64,000 bases of DNA from Cheiracanthium punctorium (lineage: Eukaryota > Arthropoda > Arachnida > Araneae > Cheiracanthiidae): the NCBI GenBank assembly GCA_038373885.1, contig JAWZYV010013551.1:62001-126000 (forward strand), written 5' to 3'. The position numbers and the translations under genes are program-made. Of the stretch, positions 1 to 10,112 are shown piece after piece (position 1 is the stretch's first letter; every line of letters starts with the position of its first letter). Under the pieces are notes generated by a model. The model ran no database searches. It was not told the origin of the DNA and saw only the letters and a list, made by a program, of their open reading frames with translations.

Positions 1-107
1 ATAGGACAAATTTTTTTCTATATGTATAGTTATATTTTTCTGAAATATTTATAATGATGCAATTTTTTTCTGTTTATAATGAGTAATTGCTGTTTCAATT
101 TTAAGCT

Positions 108-618
108 TTAACCCTTTGAGGCGCAACCCTTTCCCAACGCTGAAAAAAGGGCAGCCGTTGCCATCGCTCGACTTAACGACCAGCAAGGGGCGGACGATCG
201 AAACGTTCATCGCGTGCCACAGATCTAGAGACCCTTTTTTGACGACAGCGGGCTGTGCCGCACAGCCAGCTGTCGTCAAAAAAGGGTATCTAGATCTGTA
301 GCACGCGGTGAACGTTTCGATCGTCCGCCACCTTGCTGGTAGTTAAGTCGAGCGATGGCAACGGCTGCCCTTTTTTCAGCATTGGGCAATCTATCCAGCT
401 GTTCTCGCATTCTTCCATTTTTCAGCAGATGTCAGTGCTGTTGAAATAATCTTATTTTTTTACGGGAAAGGACGTGCTAAAAAGTAAAGGATTCTCGTGG
501 AGCTCTGTCACCCGCAAATATTTTCATAGAAATCAAATCTATTCTTCGTGACTGGCAACAGTCAAAACGTCAGAGTTTGGTGTTCCCAGAGCGGGAACAC
601 TGCGCGTTAAAGGGTTAA
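108..618 (+). mobile_element. Foldback piggyBac-like MITE, family P, copy 1
   Basis: A non-autonomous element flanked by TTAA on both sides (108-111 and 615-618). The ends are related imperfect inverted repeats: CCCTTTGAGGCGCA on the left and, read inward from the right, CCCTTTAACGCGCA. TTAA duplication with ends starting CCC is the hallmark of piggyBac-type transposition (family knowledge). Most of the left half is a long hairpin: arms at about 133-250 and 263-386 are near-perfect reverse complements around a short GC-rich centre. The remaining 230 bp up to the right end is not folded. Small open frames here (49-279, 116-301) arise from the hairpin and are not genes. Full length compared with the three other copies. 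Confidence 0.85.
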
Positions 619-2758
619 GAATGTATTAATACTATTTTTCTGAAAGTTTTTAACTATTGAGATAAAGCATACAACATACATAAATATACGTGCTTTTACA
701 AACAAGTACATTACATTAACGAAAGAATTCTTTTTCCTAGGTGTGCTATATACTTGAATTAATTTATATAGCTCAGTCCCAAGATCTCTTCGAGAATCTA
801 ATTTATGGCCGTGAATTTCATTACCGTAGTCACTTAGCTTGTCAGCATGGAATGTGGCAGAAATGATGGCACAAATAAATCATATTATGTTCTAAACACG
901 TTTAGATCAAACTATCTAAGTATTCTGTAACGTATAATTTTATTCTGAGTTAGGTAATATGTTTTCCTTGTAGATGCTTCCACCGTCATTATTTACATTC
1001 TGGAAGTAATCTAAAGCTATTGTTCTGAAATAAAAGATTGATGTTGATTGATTTTAATGTTATTTTTGTAATGGTTTTATATATACATTTTTTAAAAAAC
1101 TCTCGGAAAATAGCATTTTAAGTTTCAATATTGAGTTTCACGTTTTTATGCAGATTAGACAACTTTTATGCTCATTTTTGAGACACAGTATATTTCCCCT
1201 TTTCGTCACTCTCGTTTATAACTGTGAGTAAGAAAATGGTATATTTACAATGTTTATGCTGTCTTTGACAGACTTTGATGCTTATTAATATAAAGTTCCA
1301 GACATGCTAGGAACAACATAAAGCAAGAAGAAAACTTATTTAACTAGCCTAAAGCTGATATCCATGCACATTCATAAGCAAATAATCGTTTCTAAACACT
1401 GAAAATGATACGCCAATTCTTTCCACACACTTGAGAGATTCAGCTTCATTTACATATTCCATTTTATGTAACCCCCCTCCCCTTTCCCACAATGAAAGCA
1501 CTTACTTTTCAATTGAACTCCTGGTAAAATCCCCCACTGTAGCTGACACATTCTTCTTAAATCACAGTCACACAAATATGGAATTCATTCCATGTTTTAA
1601 GGAATATATAAAACACGATCGTAAATTTCATTTTTAGAGAGTCATAAAATATCATACTGCAAGGAAAAATATTTTACATAAACAGAATTGCCGTTGCTCT
1701 ACATTTCAATACAGGCGGCAGCATCGTATTTCTATCAAAAATTTTTGTGTAGAGACTTACATTTCGTAAAACGTGTCACAGCTACTCATAAAAGATGTTG
1801 AATGCTGGGGATTGTGCCGGAATTTACAAGTGCTTTAAAAAAAAATCAGGAACTGAGCATTTGAAATGTATATAAAGTTAAATAAAACGATTTTTCGCTT
1901 TAAAATTCAAATGCTGCTTTTTAGTTTGAGTAAAACTATTTCGAAGCAAGAAATTGATTTAAACTGGGGTCCAGTTTCATTTAATATGTCATTGAAGTAA
2001 TACCATAAAAATTAAAAACGCATATAAGTTATTCAATTTCGCAGGTACTTCGGCATTTTTTCTTTGGAATAAAATAGATTTATTTGTGATTTTATAATTT
2101 TTTCCCTTAACTTTAGTTCGTTTTCAGATGATGTTAAAATATGAATGTTGCGAACTTTAGTATCGATATGCTGAAATATTAGATGTACCAGTACTCATGT
2201 GTGACGTTTAAAAAAAATCACTTTTCGTGTACTAAAGCGGCCCGCCCCTTTTTCTTTAGTACTGATGCGTCCAACTGTCTCCTCGTTTGTGCTGATGCAC
2301 CATGCCCTTTTATAGTTAAAAATAGGACTTTTATTTTTATATATTTACTCATCCAATCGTAACACCTTTAAAATTTTTTTAAAGGAAAAATTTAGTCCTG
2401 TTTGGGTTTTTTAATATGGAATAAAAACTCCGCGTTTCATATAATGCATTTTGTACTATGTTTGTTTTGCAGTTTTCTGCATAATATACAATGCAAGGAG
2501 AAATGTCAAGTACGAGGTAAGGAAAGCATACTATTAAAAGAATATTAGCTGTGCAGAAAAATAATCCAATAGAATGCCAGGAAAACTGTCCTTTTTCTCA
2601 ATAAAAAAACGTGCCCTACATCTCAAGAGAAAGTTTCCATTTTGATAAATGCACCCTGCCTCTTTAAAAAAAAAAAATGTGAGAACTCAGGCGAAAAGTA
2701 ATATTATCCATTCTTAAATTAAAATCAAGCAAATAAAAATATAACCACTTCTTAACTA
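619..2758. other. No gene or assignable repeat seen
   Basis: AT-rich sequence with frequent stops in all frames, short A and T runs and no recognisable motif or repeat shared with the rest of the window. A 68-codon frame at 1431-1637 has no family resemblance. Confidence 0.5.
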
Positions 2759-2760
2759 TA

Positions 2761-2890
2761 CTGCCGCACAATTGGCGGTAGCCACAAAACGTTCCCTGGG
2801 TGCTGGGCGGCACCCACGAAGCGTTCTCTATATCCTACCGCTGCCCAATGGCGGCATGCGCGAAACGCTCTTTGAGTACTACTGCCGCTC
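2761..2890. repeat. Short GC-richer imperfect tandem repeat
   Basis: Three diverged units, each built around GGCGG followed by a (C)CACRAARCGTT-like tail; the GGCGG cores are at 2774, 2806 and 2850. One unit is about 44 bp and one is shortened to 32 bp. The block stands out by GC content from its AT-rich surroundings. About 240 bp further right, at 3124-3133, the sequence CGAAAGGGTTAA looks like the outer end of a TTAA-type element, so the block may belong to a decayed piggyBac-like MITE, but no matching left end was found. Confidence 0.4.
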
Positions 2891-2895
2891 CACTA

Positions 2896-3504
2896 AAATC
2901 CACATTCACTTAAAGTTATGTAGGTATGATTAACATAGGTGCCAACAATTCCGGAACATAATTAACCACTTTTTGTAAACAGTTATTTTTTTTGTTAGAA
3001 TATAATTTTTGATTTTTCGACCGATGCCGCTGGACTCACCTACGCTACCGCACAATTCAACCACTTTTGTGAAAAACTCCCTCGTCCCACGAATATAAAA
3101 CCGTGGCCAGCTCTTTCGTATCGAAAGGGTTAATAAGATTTTAATTACAGAGCAAATGTGCCTAAACAATGTCGCAATATTTTTTGCATTGAAAAGCAAA
3201 AATTTCATAGATAACCCTCATTTTTTTTTTCAAGAAAGAATAGCAAAAAAACACATTTCGGGTGCCCACTCTCCTGAAATTGATTTGTAAATATTCAGGA
3301 GTGATACATTTTATAGCAAGAATTTTGTGGATATTTCATTTTTTCCTTTAAGTAAGAAGGGATATGTGAAAATACCGTTACGAATGGATTACGAAACTTG
3401 ATAAATGTCTTATCGATAAATTACGTTGAAACCTCAGAGATAAAACTCAGAGATATGCTTAAATAAAGTTGGTAAAGGTTATGCAATACCGGTAATAGCA
3501 AAAG
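2896..3504. other. No gene seen; possible TTAA-element end at 3124-3133
   Basis: AT-rich sequence. The 92-codon minus-strand frame at 2930-3208 has no recognisable domain. The only structure noticed is the CGAAAGGGTTAA end described with the preceding repeat. Confidence 0.4.
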
Positions 3505-3542
3505 TACAGGGTGCCAGAAAATTGTTGGACACTTTTCGATAC

Positions 3543-4249
3543 TGTTACGAATTTCTGGGGTTTTCTGCAATTCAAGGGTTAAATATAGTCTAAAAATCGT
3601 GTTCTACCCGTCATTTAATTAAAAAATATAATTTGTTGCATAAAAATTGGTCTAACTAGAACTCGAGATAGGGAGTTTTGGGTGTCTTGGGTGTCTTCAT
3701 TGATTAACATAGGGTGTTCTCGCTTCCGAGCTTGTCGCCATTCTTGGCGACATAACGAACATTTGGCGCGATTTTACTAATGGGGCCCATAATGTTTGTT
3801 TAACCAGCATTATTATTACGCAATAACCTAGTATTGCTCAATTACATTTCTATTACGCAATCAAGGTCGCGATTGATTGGGATTTTTCTGGAACAGAGTA
3901 TCGAGCAATTACTAGAGATATCGGTGAGCCTATATAAGGCGTGCAGGGCAGCCCGTGAGCAGGCGTCGATTCTGCTGAACGCATAAGTATCTGTTGATTT
4001 TGAAAGCGACCCACCACTTGTTTTGAGAAGCTTGTTAGTGAAGGCTTCATTGTTTCATGCTGGGGGATAGATGTCAGAAAATAGAGCATCTGAGAAACCT
4101 TCTGTGTTAAGCTGACTGCTATAAAATGCGTTCTTGCTTATCAATTCCTGTGAATTGTGATCAGCAGATTGTTCAACGAAGTTCTAGAATCAATGAAAAC
4201 TCTGTTTCGTACTGCCAACTGGACTGTTTACTAGAACGTTCCATGTAAA
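3543..4249 (+). mobile_element. Solo-LTR-like block, copy A
   Basis: Aligns by eye over its whole length with 16234-17083. It begins TGTTACGAATTTC and ends just before TGGACTTTT, which is also conserved after copy B and would sit where a tRNA primer-binding site begins. It carries a good TATA box at 3931. No gag, protease or reverse transcriptase sequence is found next to it, which fits a solo LTR of a Ty3/gypsy-like element left by recombination between LTRs. A clear target duplication was not found, and the 3' edge is uncertain by about 10 bases. Confidence 0.5.
3931..3938 (+). promoter_or_regulatory. TATA box candidate inside LTR-like copy A
   Basis: TATATAAG followed about 25-30 bases downstream by GC-richer sequence, in the middle of the LTR-like block where the U3/R border of an LTR promoter is expected. 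The matching place in copy B has lost the TATA sequence. The promoter role is inferred from position and motif. Confidence 0.4.
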
Positions 4250-4483
4250 TTGGACTTTTAAAAACTAAGTAGAGTTTTCTGTAGTAATATTCAATTCGGG
4301 AAAAAAAAACTGTACATACGAATCGGGTATTTGAATAATGGCCGACTTACAAAAGTGCTGTTTTCGTTTCCTGTAATTTTGGTACAAAAGCCCTGATAGA
4401 TGGAGCTAGGTGTCATGGACTTTGGCAAAAGATTCGGAAGAGCGTAGTGGACATGGTGGCTGTGGCAAAGATTTGGTAATGGT

Positions 4484-4742
4484 ATTTTTCAACAGGACGG
4501 CTCATCCCTTCATTGGTGAACGTCTGTACTCTATTGCATCAATCAGCATTTCGCAAAAAGATAGGTTGCGGTTGTCCAATTCAGTGGCCTCCTCGATCGC
4601 CGGATTTAACCCCCTTGGTTTTTGGCTTCATGTGGGGTTACGTAAAGGATATTGTTTACAGGACTACATGTCGTAATGTACAAGAACTCAAGCAGCGAAT
4701 CACAGCTGTTATTCGTTCCATAAATTCTCAGCTGCTTTCAAA
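4484..4742 (+). pseudogene. Mariner-type transposase, C-terminal remnant
   Basis: Frameshifted remains of a DDE transposase. QQDGSSLHW at 4490-4513 holds the second catalytic Asp (codon 4496-4498) and is followed by a stop. A second frame from 4513 reads WPPRSPDLTPLVF...MWGYVKDIVYR, the conserved block around the third catalytic residue; the residue expected to be Asp is Val (codon 4618-4620), so the copy is dead. The frame then runs through QELKQRI and QLLSN to 4743, where a TA element is inserted. On the far side (5372-5389) the frame continues TWYEI and stops, as in related transposases (LxNxWxEI). The N-terminal half, with the helix-turn-helix and first Asp, was not found. Confidence 0.8.
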
Positions 4743-4744
4743 TA

Positions 4745-5370
4745 CCGGGTGGTTATAAAATATGCATCTCTATTTGGAGCTGCCTGTAGTGTGAAGGAAT
4801 AATCCGAACGAAACCAAAATCGGTACACTTACTAATGGAGAAGAGAGAAGAGGACAGAAATAAAAAAAATAGTTTCAACAATTGCCGACAGATGGCACTT
4901 CCAGTGCAAACGCCGTTGTTATTATCAAAAAGATCAAGAAGCGGTCATTTCTGTCAGTAACGTGGTACGAGATGCCTCTTAGTTTTCTAGATTGAGGTTT
5001 GGCTTTAAGACTGCATTAACAACTCAAACGCTTCAGCTGCTTTACGTGAATTTAGGGGGGTGAGGTACCAGTATCTCTCCCCGTACAAGAAGAAATTGCA
5101 ACTGGAATTGAGTATATCATATTATCTGCAACATTTTTCAATAATTTGGCATGCCACCAGTTTTTACGTTTTCATTCTTTGGTCTTGTATTATACATTAT
5201 GCATTCAAAAGCGCCCCCTGTCGGCAATTATTATAACTATTTTTTAAATTATTATTCCATTTATCTTTCCTCTTCTAGATTAGTAAGTGTACCGATTTTG
5301 GTTTCATTGGGATGATACCTTCAAGCAACAGGAAGCTCTAAATAGAGATACTTATTTTATAACTACCCTG
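4745..5370. mobile_element. TA-flanked inverted-repeat element M, nested in the mariner remnant
   Basis: Left end CCGGGTGGTTATAAAA after TA (4743-4744); right end TTTTATAACTACCCTG before TA (5371-5372). The two terminal stretches are imperfect inverted repeats for about 165 bp, including a shared AAACCAAAATCGGTACACTT core. There is no coding capacity inside. TA duplication and long inverted ends point to a Tc1/mariner-related MITE. Taking the element out, with one TA, joins the transposase frame on either side, so it inserted after the mariner copy. Confidence 0.85.
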
Positions 5371-5574
5371 TACTTGGTATGAAATCTAATAATGTTTAGA
5401 TGCTGCACGAGCCACCAAAGGATGTCCTGTTGAAAGCTATTAATTTGGTTATGTATGCAATTAATTAACAATTGCATTTTAATGCTTATTGTATTTAGAA
5501 TTTTTTAAAATTTAATTTTATTAAATATCCAACAGTTCTCAGGCACCCTGCATAATGTATTCATTTAAACTTTT

Positions 5575-5957
5575 TTTGTCTTTCGTACTTTGCGTACAGC
5601 CCCGGAAACGCGATCTTGCGATTTGATTTTTCCTTTTAGAGAGACATTGAAAAGTGGTTTAAGGCAGCATGCATTTATTTTCACATGTCTGAACCATTTT
5701 ATGCTGAAAGGCTGGAATTTTGTTCATCACTTAATTACTTAATTAATGCATGGCATATTTCACTAACTCAGAACTTTTTGTACGGGGCCCGTATAAAAAT
5801 TTAAAATTTGAATTTATTTAGATTTAACCTCTCGAAAATTTTAATGGAATCCATAAAATTCCTTACTTTTTTCACGCAACTCGGCAATTTACTGTATATT
5901 TCTGTGATCAATATTTAAATAATAAAAGCCTAGGTCAGTGTTTTTGGAACATCCTGT
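5575..5957 (+). mobile_element. Family X element, right half only
   Basis: Aligns with the right half of the full-length family X element at 49734-50323. Shared features are TTCATCAC..TTAATGCATGG, the CGGGG(C)CCGTATAAAAATT stretch and the terminal TATTTAAATAATAAAAGCCT..GGTCAGTGTTTTTGGAAC, ending at CATCCTG. The left half is missing. Family X has mariner-like ends starting CRSGGTGTYCC and no coding sequence. Confidence 0.65.
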
Positions 5958-7022
5958 GTATATCCATAAAGGATATTGATTCAGCACAAATATAGTACAC
6001 ATAGACAGAGCAAAATATATGGAAGGATTCAGAAGTAGGATCTCAAAATAACAAAAAATGACACATTTGCAAGGAAAGAAACAACAACAAAAACAAATTA
6101 CAGATGCAAAATAAATTGGATCTCATTTATATAGATACTGTGTCTACCCACAAAGAGCTTAAAGCACTTTTATACAGTGTATTAATAAGGAAAATTTATG
6201 TCTTGAACATTAAAGTATCGAAACAGTTTAAATTTCAGCTTAGCTAAATTTTAATTACAAATAAGCACTTAAATAAATATGAGTGATACTAAATTACACT
6301 CAGTAATCTCTTGTGAGGAGGCTTAGTTAAATCAGCAAAGTTTTAACTGTTATTATTTCCTATGTGTTCTAAGCAACGGTTATGAATTCGACTAGACTCA
6401 AAAAATACTTTGCATATCAATTTTAAAGGAAAAAAGAAGGTTTCTTTTAACCGTAAATCATACTAAGTACGAAAGAGAAATTTATAACATCTTTTATTAT
6501 TATACGGCAAAATGTATATTTATGCAAAACTGATGTTACAGTTTGAACTGGAGCATTCAGCCTCTCCAAATGTTACACGGAAATTAAAGATAATGGCTGT
6601 TTTGATTTTTTATTTTATTCTAAAAAAAAATATCGAATAATCATGCTATTTTTTGCATTGAAATGTTAAATGGAGATATATGAGAAACGTTTTTAACAGG
6701 TTACATGGTTGATACTACCGCTAGATCCAGAACAAAGTGAAGGCAAGGGCTTATTGTTCCTGGAGGTAAAACATTTAGGTTCTTCTAACCAGATGTTTTT
6801 AGGCACTAGGTGTTTCAACAAATCTGGCCGTGTTTCCTGAATCTGATTATAGGCACTAACACGTGTATTTCTTGCATATGGTATGCGTGTAAATATAAAA
6901 TGAGGGTTTTACGTCACGGTAAAAAGCAAGTATGTATATTCAACTTGTTACAGTTGTTGTCAGTGTTTCAAATTGTGCCTACCGTATTTATAACTAGAAA
7001 TGAAAAATTGTAATACGAAAAA

Positions 7023-7028
<6 letters not shown>
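5958..7028. other. No gene seen
   Basis: AT-rich sequence without long frames or repeats that match elsewhere in the window. A 67-codon frame at 6810-7013 has no recognisable motif. Confidence 0.5.

Positions 7029-7055
<27 letters not shown>
7029..7055. repeat. (TA)n microsatellite
   Basis: Uninterrupted TA dinucleotides. It lies just before a mariner-like terminal motif, AGGGTGATTCGTAACTCTTGG, at 7071; only the first hundred or so bases of that element could be present and no matching right end was identified. Confidence 0.9.
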
Positions 7056-7058
<3 letters not shown>

Positions 7059-7099
7059 TTATGTATAAACAGGGTGATTCGTAACTCTTGGAAAAAATG

Positions 7100-8636
7100 T
7101 AAAGGTTGGTAGAGGAAATCAAAAATCTGGTGTTAAATGGATTATAAAACCGAAGTATATTTTTAGAAGTAGAAATACACTTTTTAACAATCTAGATATA
7201 TGTTTGTAGATATTATTTTGTTTTGACCGGCAGAAAGATCCGAAAATTAGGAGGTCCCCACAATTGACTTCCTGAGGAGACCCCACAATTTAGAGCATCA
7301 GAAAGAGGGGGGTCACTCCCTGGCCTTTGCACCTCTCTCCTTCATTAATATGCCAGAAGTTAAAACAAATCAAATACAGTACAATTAATTATATAGTTCG
7401 TAACATCGTTAGACAAGGAACATAAAAGGTCCTTAAAAGTGCTCTCTATTCACAAATTCGAAACAATAGAATATTTATAAAACGAGGTCAGTAGACAAAC
7501 TTTTAGTCAACATCACTGAGAAGAATGTAGAGAAGAACGTTATATATAGTATTCGTCGCCAACACTGACTGTGAAATAAAAAGTACTTCTTCATTTCTGT
7601 AACTCTTCTTCATTAATATCTTTTTTATGAATGACAATATTTCGCCTAGGCGATACTACTAAAATTAAGAATTCATAAATTTGAAATATTTGTTAAGTTT
7701 GTAACGTAAGTGCTCGAAGACGAGAATAGGAAAAGGGGGCCCAAACGTTCTTTTCACATATCTTTAAAAAATGATATATCCATTAAATTCTTGTTGCCAA
7801 GTCTTCATACCAATACTTAAAAATCAATTTCAGGACATACCTAGGAAATGATGGTGGATGACCCTCTTTTTCGAATATGTTTATTGAAAGAAAAGACGTA
7901 CAAAATTACAATTCTTATTTCTGTAACTTATCTTTACTGTGATCATTCATTTTTTATTCTTTCACCCATACTCTGTTTTAAATTACACTTCGCTCTAATA
8001 CTGCAGAACAACGAGAAACATTTCTTTTTACAGAGGAACTTCGAGGAATTTAAAGCTTAGATTCATTTAATTTCTTTTTCTTTCTGTTCTGTGATTTAAT
8101 TTTCTACATTTCAGTTCAAGATTTCGATTCGGCATTTAAAACCTCTCACCTGTGTTCTTTAAAAGAAAGTTTCGGGAAAACTCCCCGCAATTTTGTATCT
8201 CGTTACCACAAATGCAGTTTGCTCTTGGCTCAAAATCTTCTGATCTGGGTCGTTCACTGCTTCTCTGAGTATATTTACGCTCGGTAATTTCGCTCACGTA
8301 TCGGGTTTTCGTGAACTTTAGTGCTGAATGAGCGTACAAAAGAGGTAAAAATTTCCTTTTTTTATTTTGCTACTAAAATATCACAAAGCGGAAAGTGACG
8401 TTTACGGTTGCGCAGCACGTTCCAATCTTTAGGGTGAAGCGTAGGAAAAAACAATGATTAATCGCTAGCGATTCGCTAAGAGTATCATTATAATTTCATT
8501 GAGATAAAAGAGGTGAAAATATCCAACGGTTTGAACTTTTGCCTTTTGGCGTGGTTTGAGAGGGCTCGATGTCCGTAAGTTTTATATACTTTATCCAAAT
8601 GAAAAGGATTAATTATTATTATTTTTACTTTCCGAA
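7100..8636. other. No gene seen
   Basis: AT-rich. At 7242-7300 a short direct repeat, GGAG(G/A)(T)CCCCACAATT, occurs twice. Frames at 7848-8060 and 8136-8339 lack any recognisable domain. Confidence 0.45.
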
Positions 8637-8762
8637 CATGTACCATGTAAGGAAAGTATTGTAATCATGAAAAAATTCGAATTCGAGATTTTGGTGTATT
8701 TACACGTTTTGAGGTCTTCTGAATTCATTTATGCTATTTTTACGAGATGTATGTATGTATCT

Positions 8763-8805
<43 letters not shown>

Positions 8806-9334
8806 TCTGTATGTGAGTGAACACGATAGCTGATGAACGGGGCATGCGATTGAGCTCAAATTGGGTATATATGTTATAAATAACCGTCACAAGTCCTGTA
8901 TTTATTTTGGTGTGTATAGGACTTATAGTTTTTCTACAGGGCTACGACAAAGATTTCTTTTACATTATGGCCTATGGGGGAAAATTCTTGAAAGTGAGCT
9001 AGCGTTTAAACGGTACATTCGATTGCGCTCAAATTGGGGATACATGTTATAAACCACCATCGTTTGACCGGTATTGATTTTGATGTGTATAGAACTTATA
9101 GTTTTTCTACAGGGCTACGACAAAAATTTCTTTTACATTATGGCCTATGGGGAGAAATTCTTGAAAGTGCGCTAGCGTTTAAACGGTACATTCGATTGAG
9201 CTTCAATTTGGTATATATATTTGATGGTATATATGGTATATATATTTTGGTATTCATCGATTAAAATTTATTTAAATGCTTGGTAATGATCTTAATCGTA
9301 AGTGTTCGGAAAGTCGAGTGGAGACACTCCAGAT
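8637..9334 (+). mobile_element. Repeat family R, copy 1, with tandem 173-bp units
   Basis: Starts with ACTTTCCGAACA (8637-8648); the exact reverse complement TGTTCGGAAAGT lies near the right end (9303-9314). Inside are a (GT)n tract and two tandem copies of a 173-bp unit (repeating at 8861 and 9034) that includes GGGCTACGACAAAGATTTCT and TATGGCCTATGGGG. The two units give near-identical peptides in different frames, which is expected of duplicated noncoding DNA. The similarity with copy 2 (27536-27891) runs past the TIR-like sequence to ACTCCAGATTTTTT, so the real right end may be there; GGAGTCACTCC just before it can form a small hairpin. The transposon class is not known to me. Confidence 0.6.
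8769..8802 (+). repeat. (GT)17 microsatellite
   Basis: Uninterrupted GT dinucleotides inside family R copy 1. Copy 2 has only a short, interrupted GT-rich stretch at the same place. Confidence 0.95.
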
Positions 9335-9625
9335 TTTTTTACTAGCACACCCTACTTGGTCTGTTGGAGCAGAACTTTTGCAATTAACATAAGAGGTAAA
9401 TAGTTTAATTTAATTATAATTTGAGGGAGATCAAGGTATTTTGGATGATATGTTTTATAACTCTTCCAAGTTTTTTAAATAAATCTCATGTTTGAATATA
9501 CAGCATGGATTAACACGGCAAGATTCAAAATTGTACCGCATTTCACTGACAAATGCGGAAAAGTAATATAGCGATTAAAATCAATTTAATAGTTGTTATA
9601 CCTTATATTGGAATGGAAAATGAAA
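9335..9625. other. No gene seen
   Basis: AT-rich spacer between two repeat elements with no motif recognised. Confidence 0.4.
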
Positions 9626-10112
9626 TACCGTAAAATACGGCATAAGTGCCCCTCCCCCTCTAATAAACGCCCCCCCTGCTATTGTAGGGCATTCCGTTTG
9701 CTCTTAAAATACCGAATAAATGCCCCCTTAAAGTGTATTTATACTGGCCGGAGACTTGCTGCGGTTAAGTGTACGGTCATGGGTTCGATTCCCACTCACA
9801 CCCTCTTTGTAAAAATTGCCTTTCTCTGAGTTAGTAAAAACTTTCATTGTGATACAATAGATGACACCAATGAAATCCCGTAATATACCAGCGAAGTGTG
9901 ACATCAAAACAATGCTCTCCGCTTTGCTTCGCTAAGTAACTTCATCGCGTCGTCTTAGCGGCACAGCACGGACAGTAGGAATCCAGCTACATTTGAAAAT
10001 AAAACGGGCACTTCAACGATATATATTTCCGTTTTTTACTGTTTATCCGCCCCCATAGATAGCGATTTTCCTTAAAGATTGGGGGGGGGCGCTTTTCCGG
10101 TATTTTCCGGTA
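9626..10112. mobile_element. Inverted-end element with TACCG ends enclosing a tRNA-like segment
   Basis: Left end TACCGTAAAATACGG followed by a C-rich run; right end read inward is TACCGGAAAATACCGG followed by GCGCCCCCCCCC. Twelve or more of the first 16 bases agree, and both ends pass into GTGCCCC/GCGCCCC. In the interior, GGTTCGATTCC (9782-9792) matches a Pol III B box, so a SINE or tRNA-derived piece may lie within. No clear target duplication was seen and the superfamily is unassigned. Confidence 0.5.

Larger units (their letters stand above)
3507..5550 (+). mobile_element. Outer mariner-like element remnant containing nested insertions
   Basis: The left end CAGGGTGCCAGAAAATTGTT follows a TA (3505-3506). 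The right end read inward is CAGGGTGCCTGAGAACTGTT, ending at 5550. These two ends match at about 17 of 20 bases. The right TA appears mutated to CA. Between them lie an LTR-like block (3543-4249), a mariner-type transposase remnant (4484-4742 resuming at 5372) and a separate inverted-repeat element (4745-5370). TA duplication and CAGGGTG ends are typical of Tc1/mariner elements (family knowledge). That the two ends belong to one element is inference from their similarity and the transposase between them. Confidence 0.55.

Noticed and set aside
8861..9264. Two similar small proteins (GIYVIN..RQRFLLHYGLWG) as paralogous genes
   Set aside because: They are translations of a 173-bp tandem repeat in different reading phases, and the same sequence occurs in a repeat copy at 27612.
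9740..9835. A tRNA gene around the B-box match GGTTCGATTCC
   Set aside because: No A box at proper spacing and no cloverleaf could be drawn; at most a tRNA-derived repeat piece.
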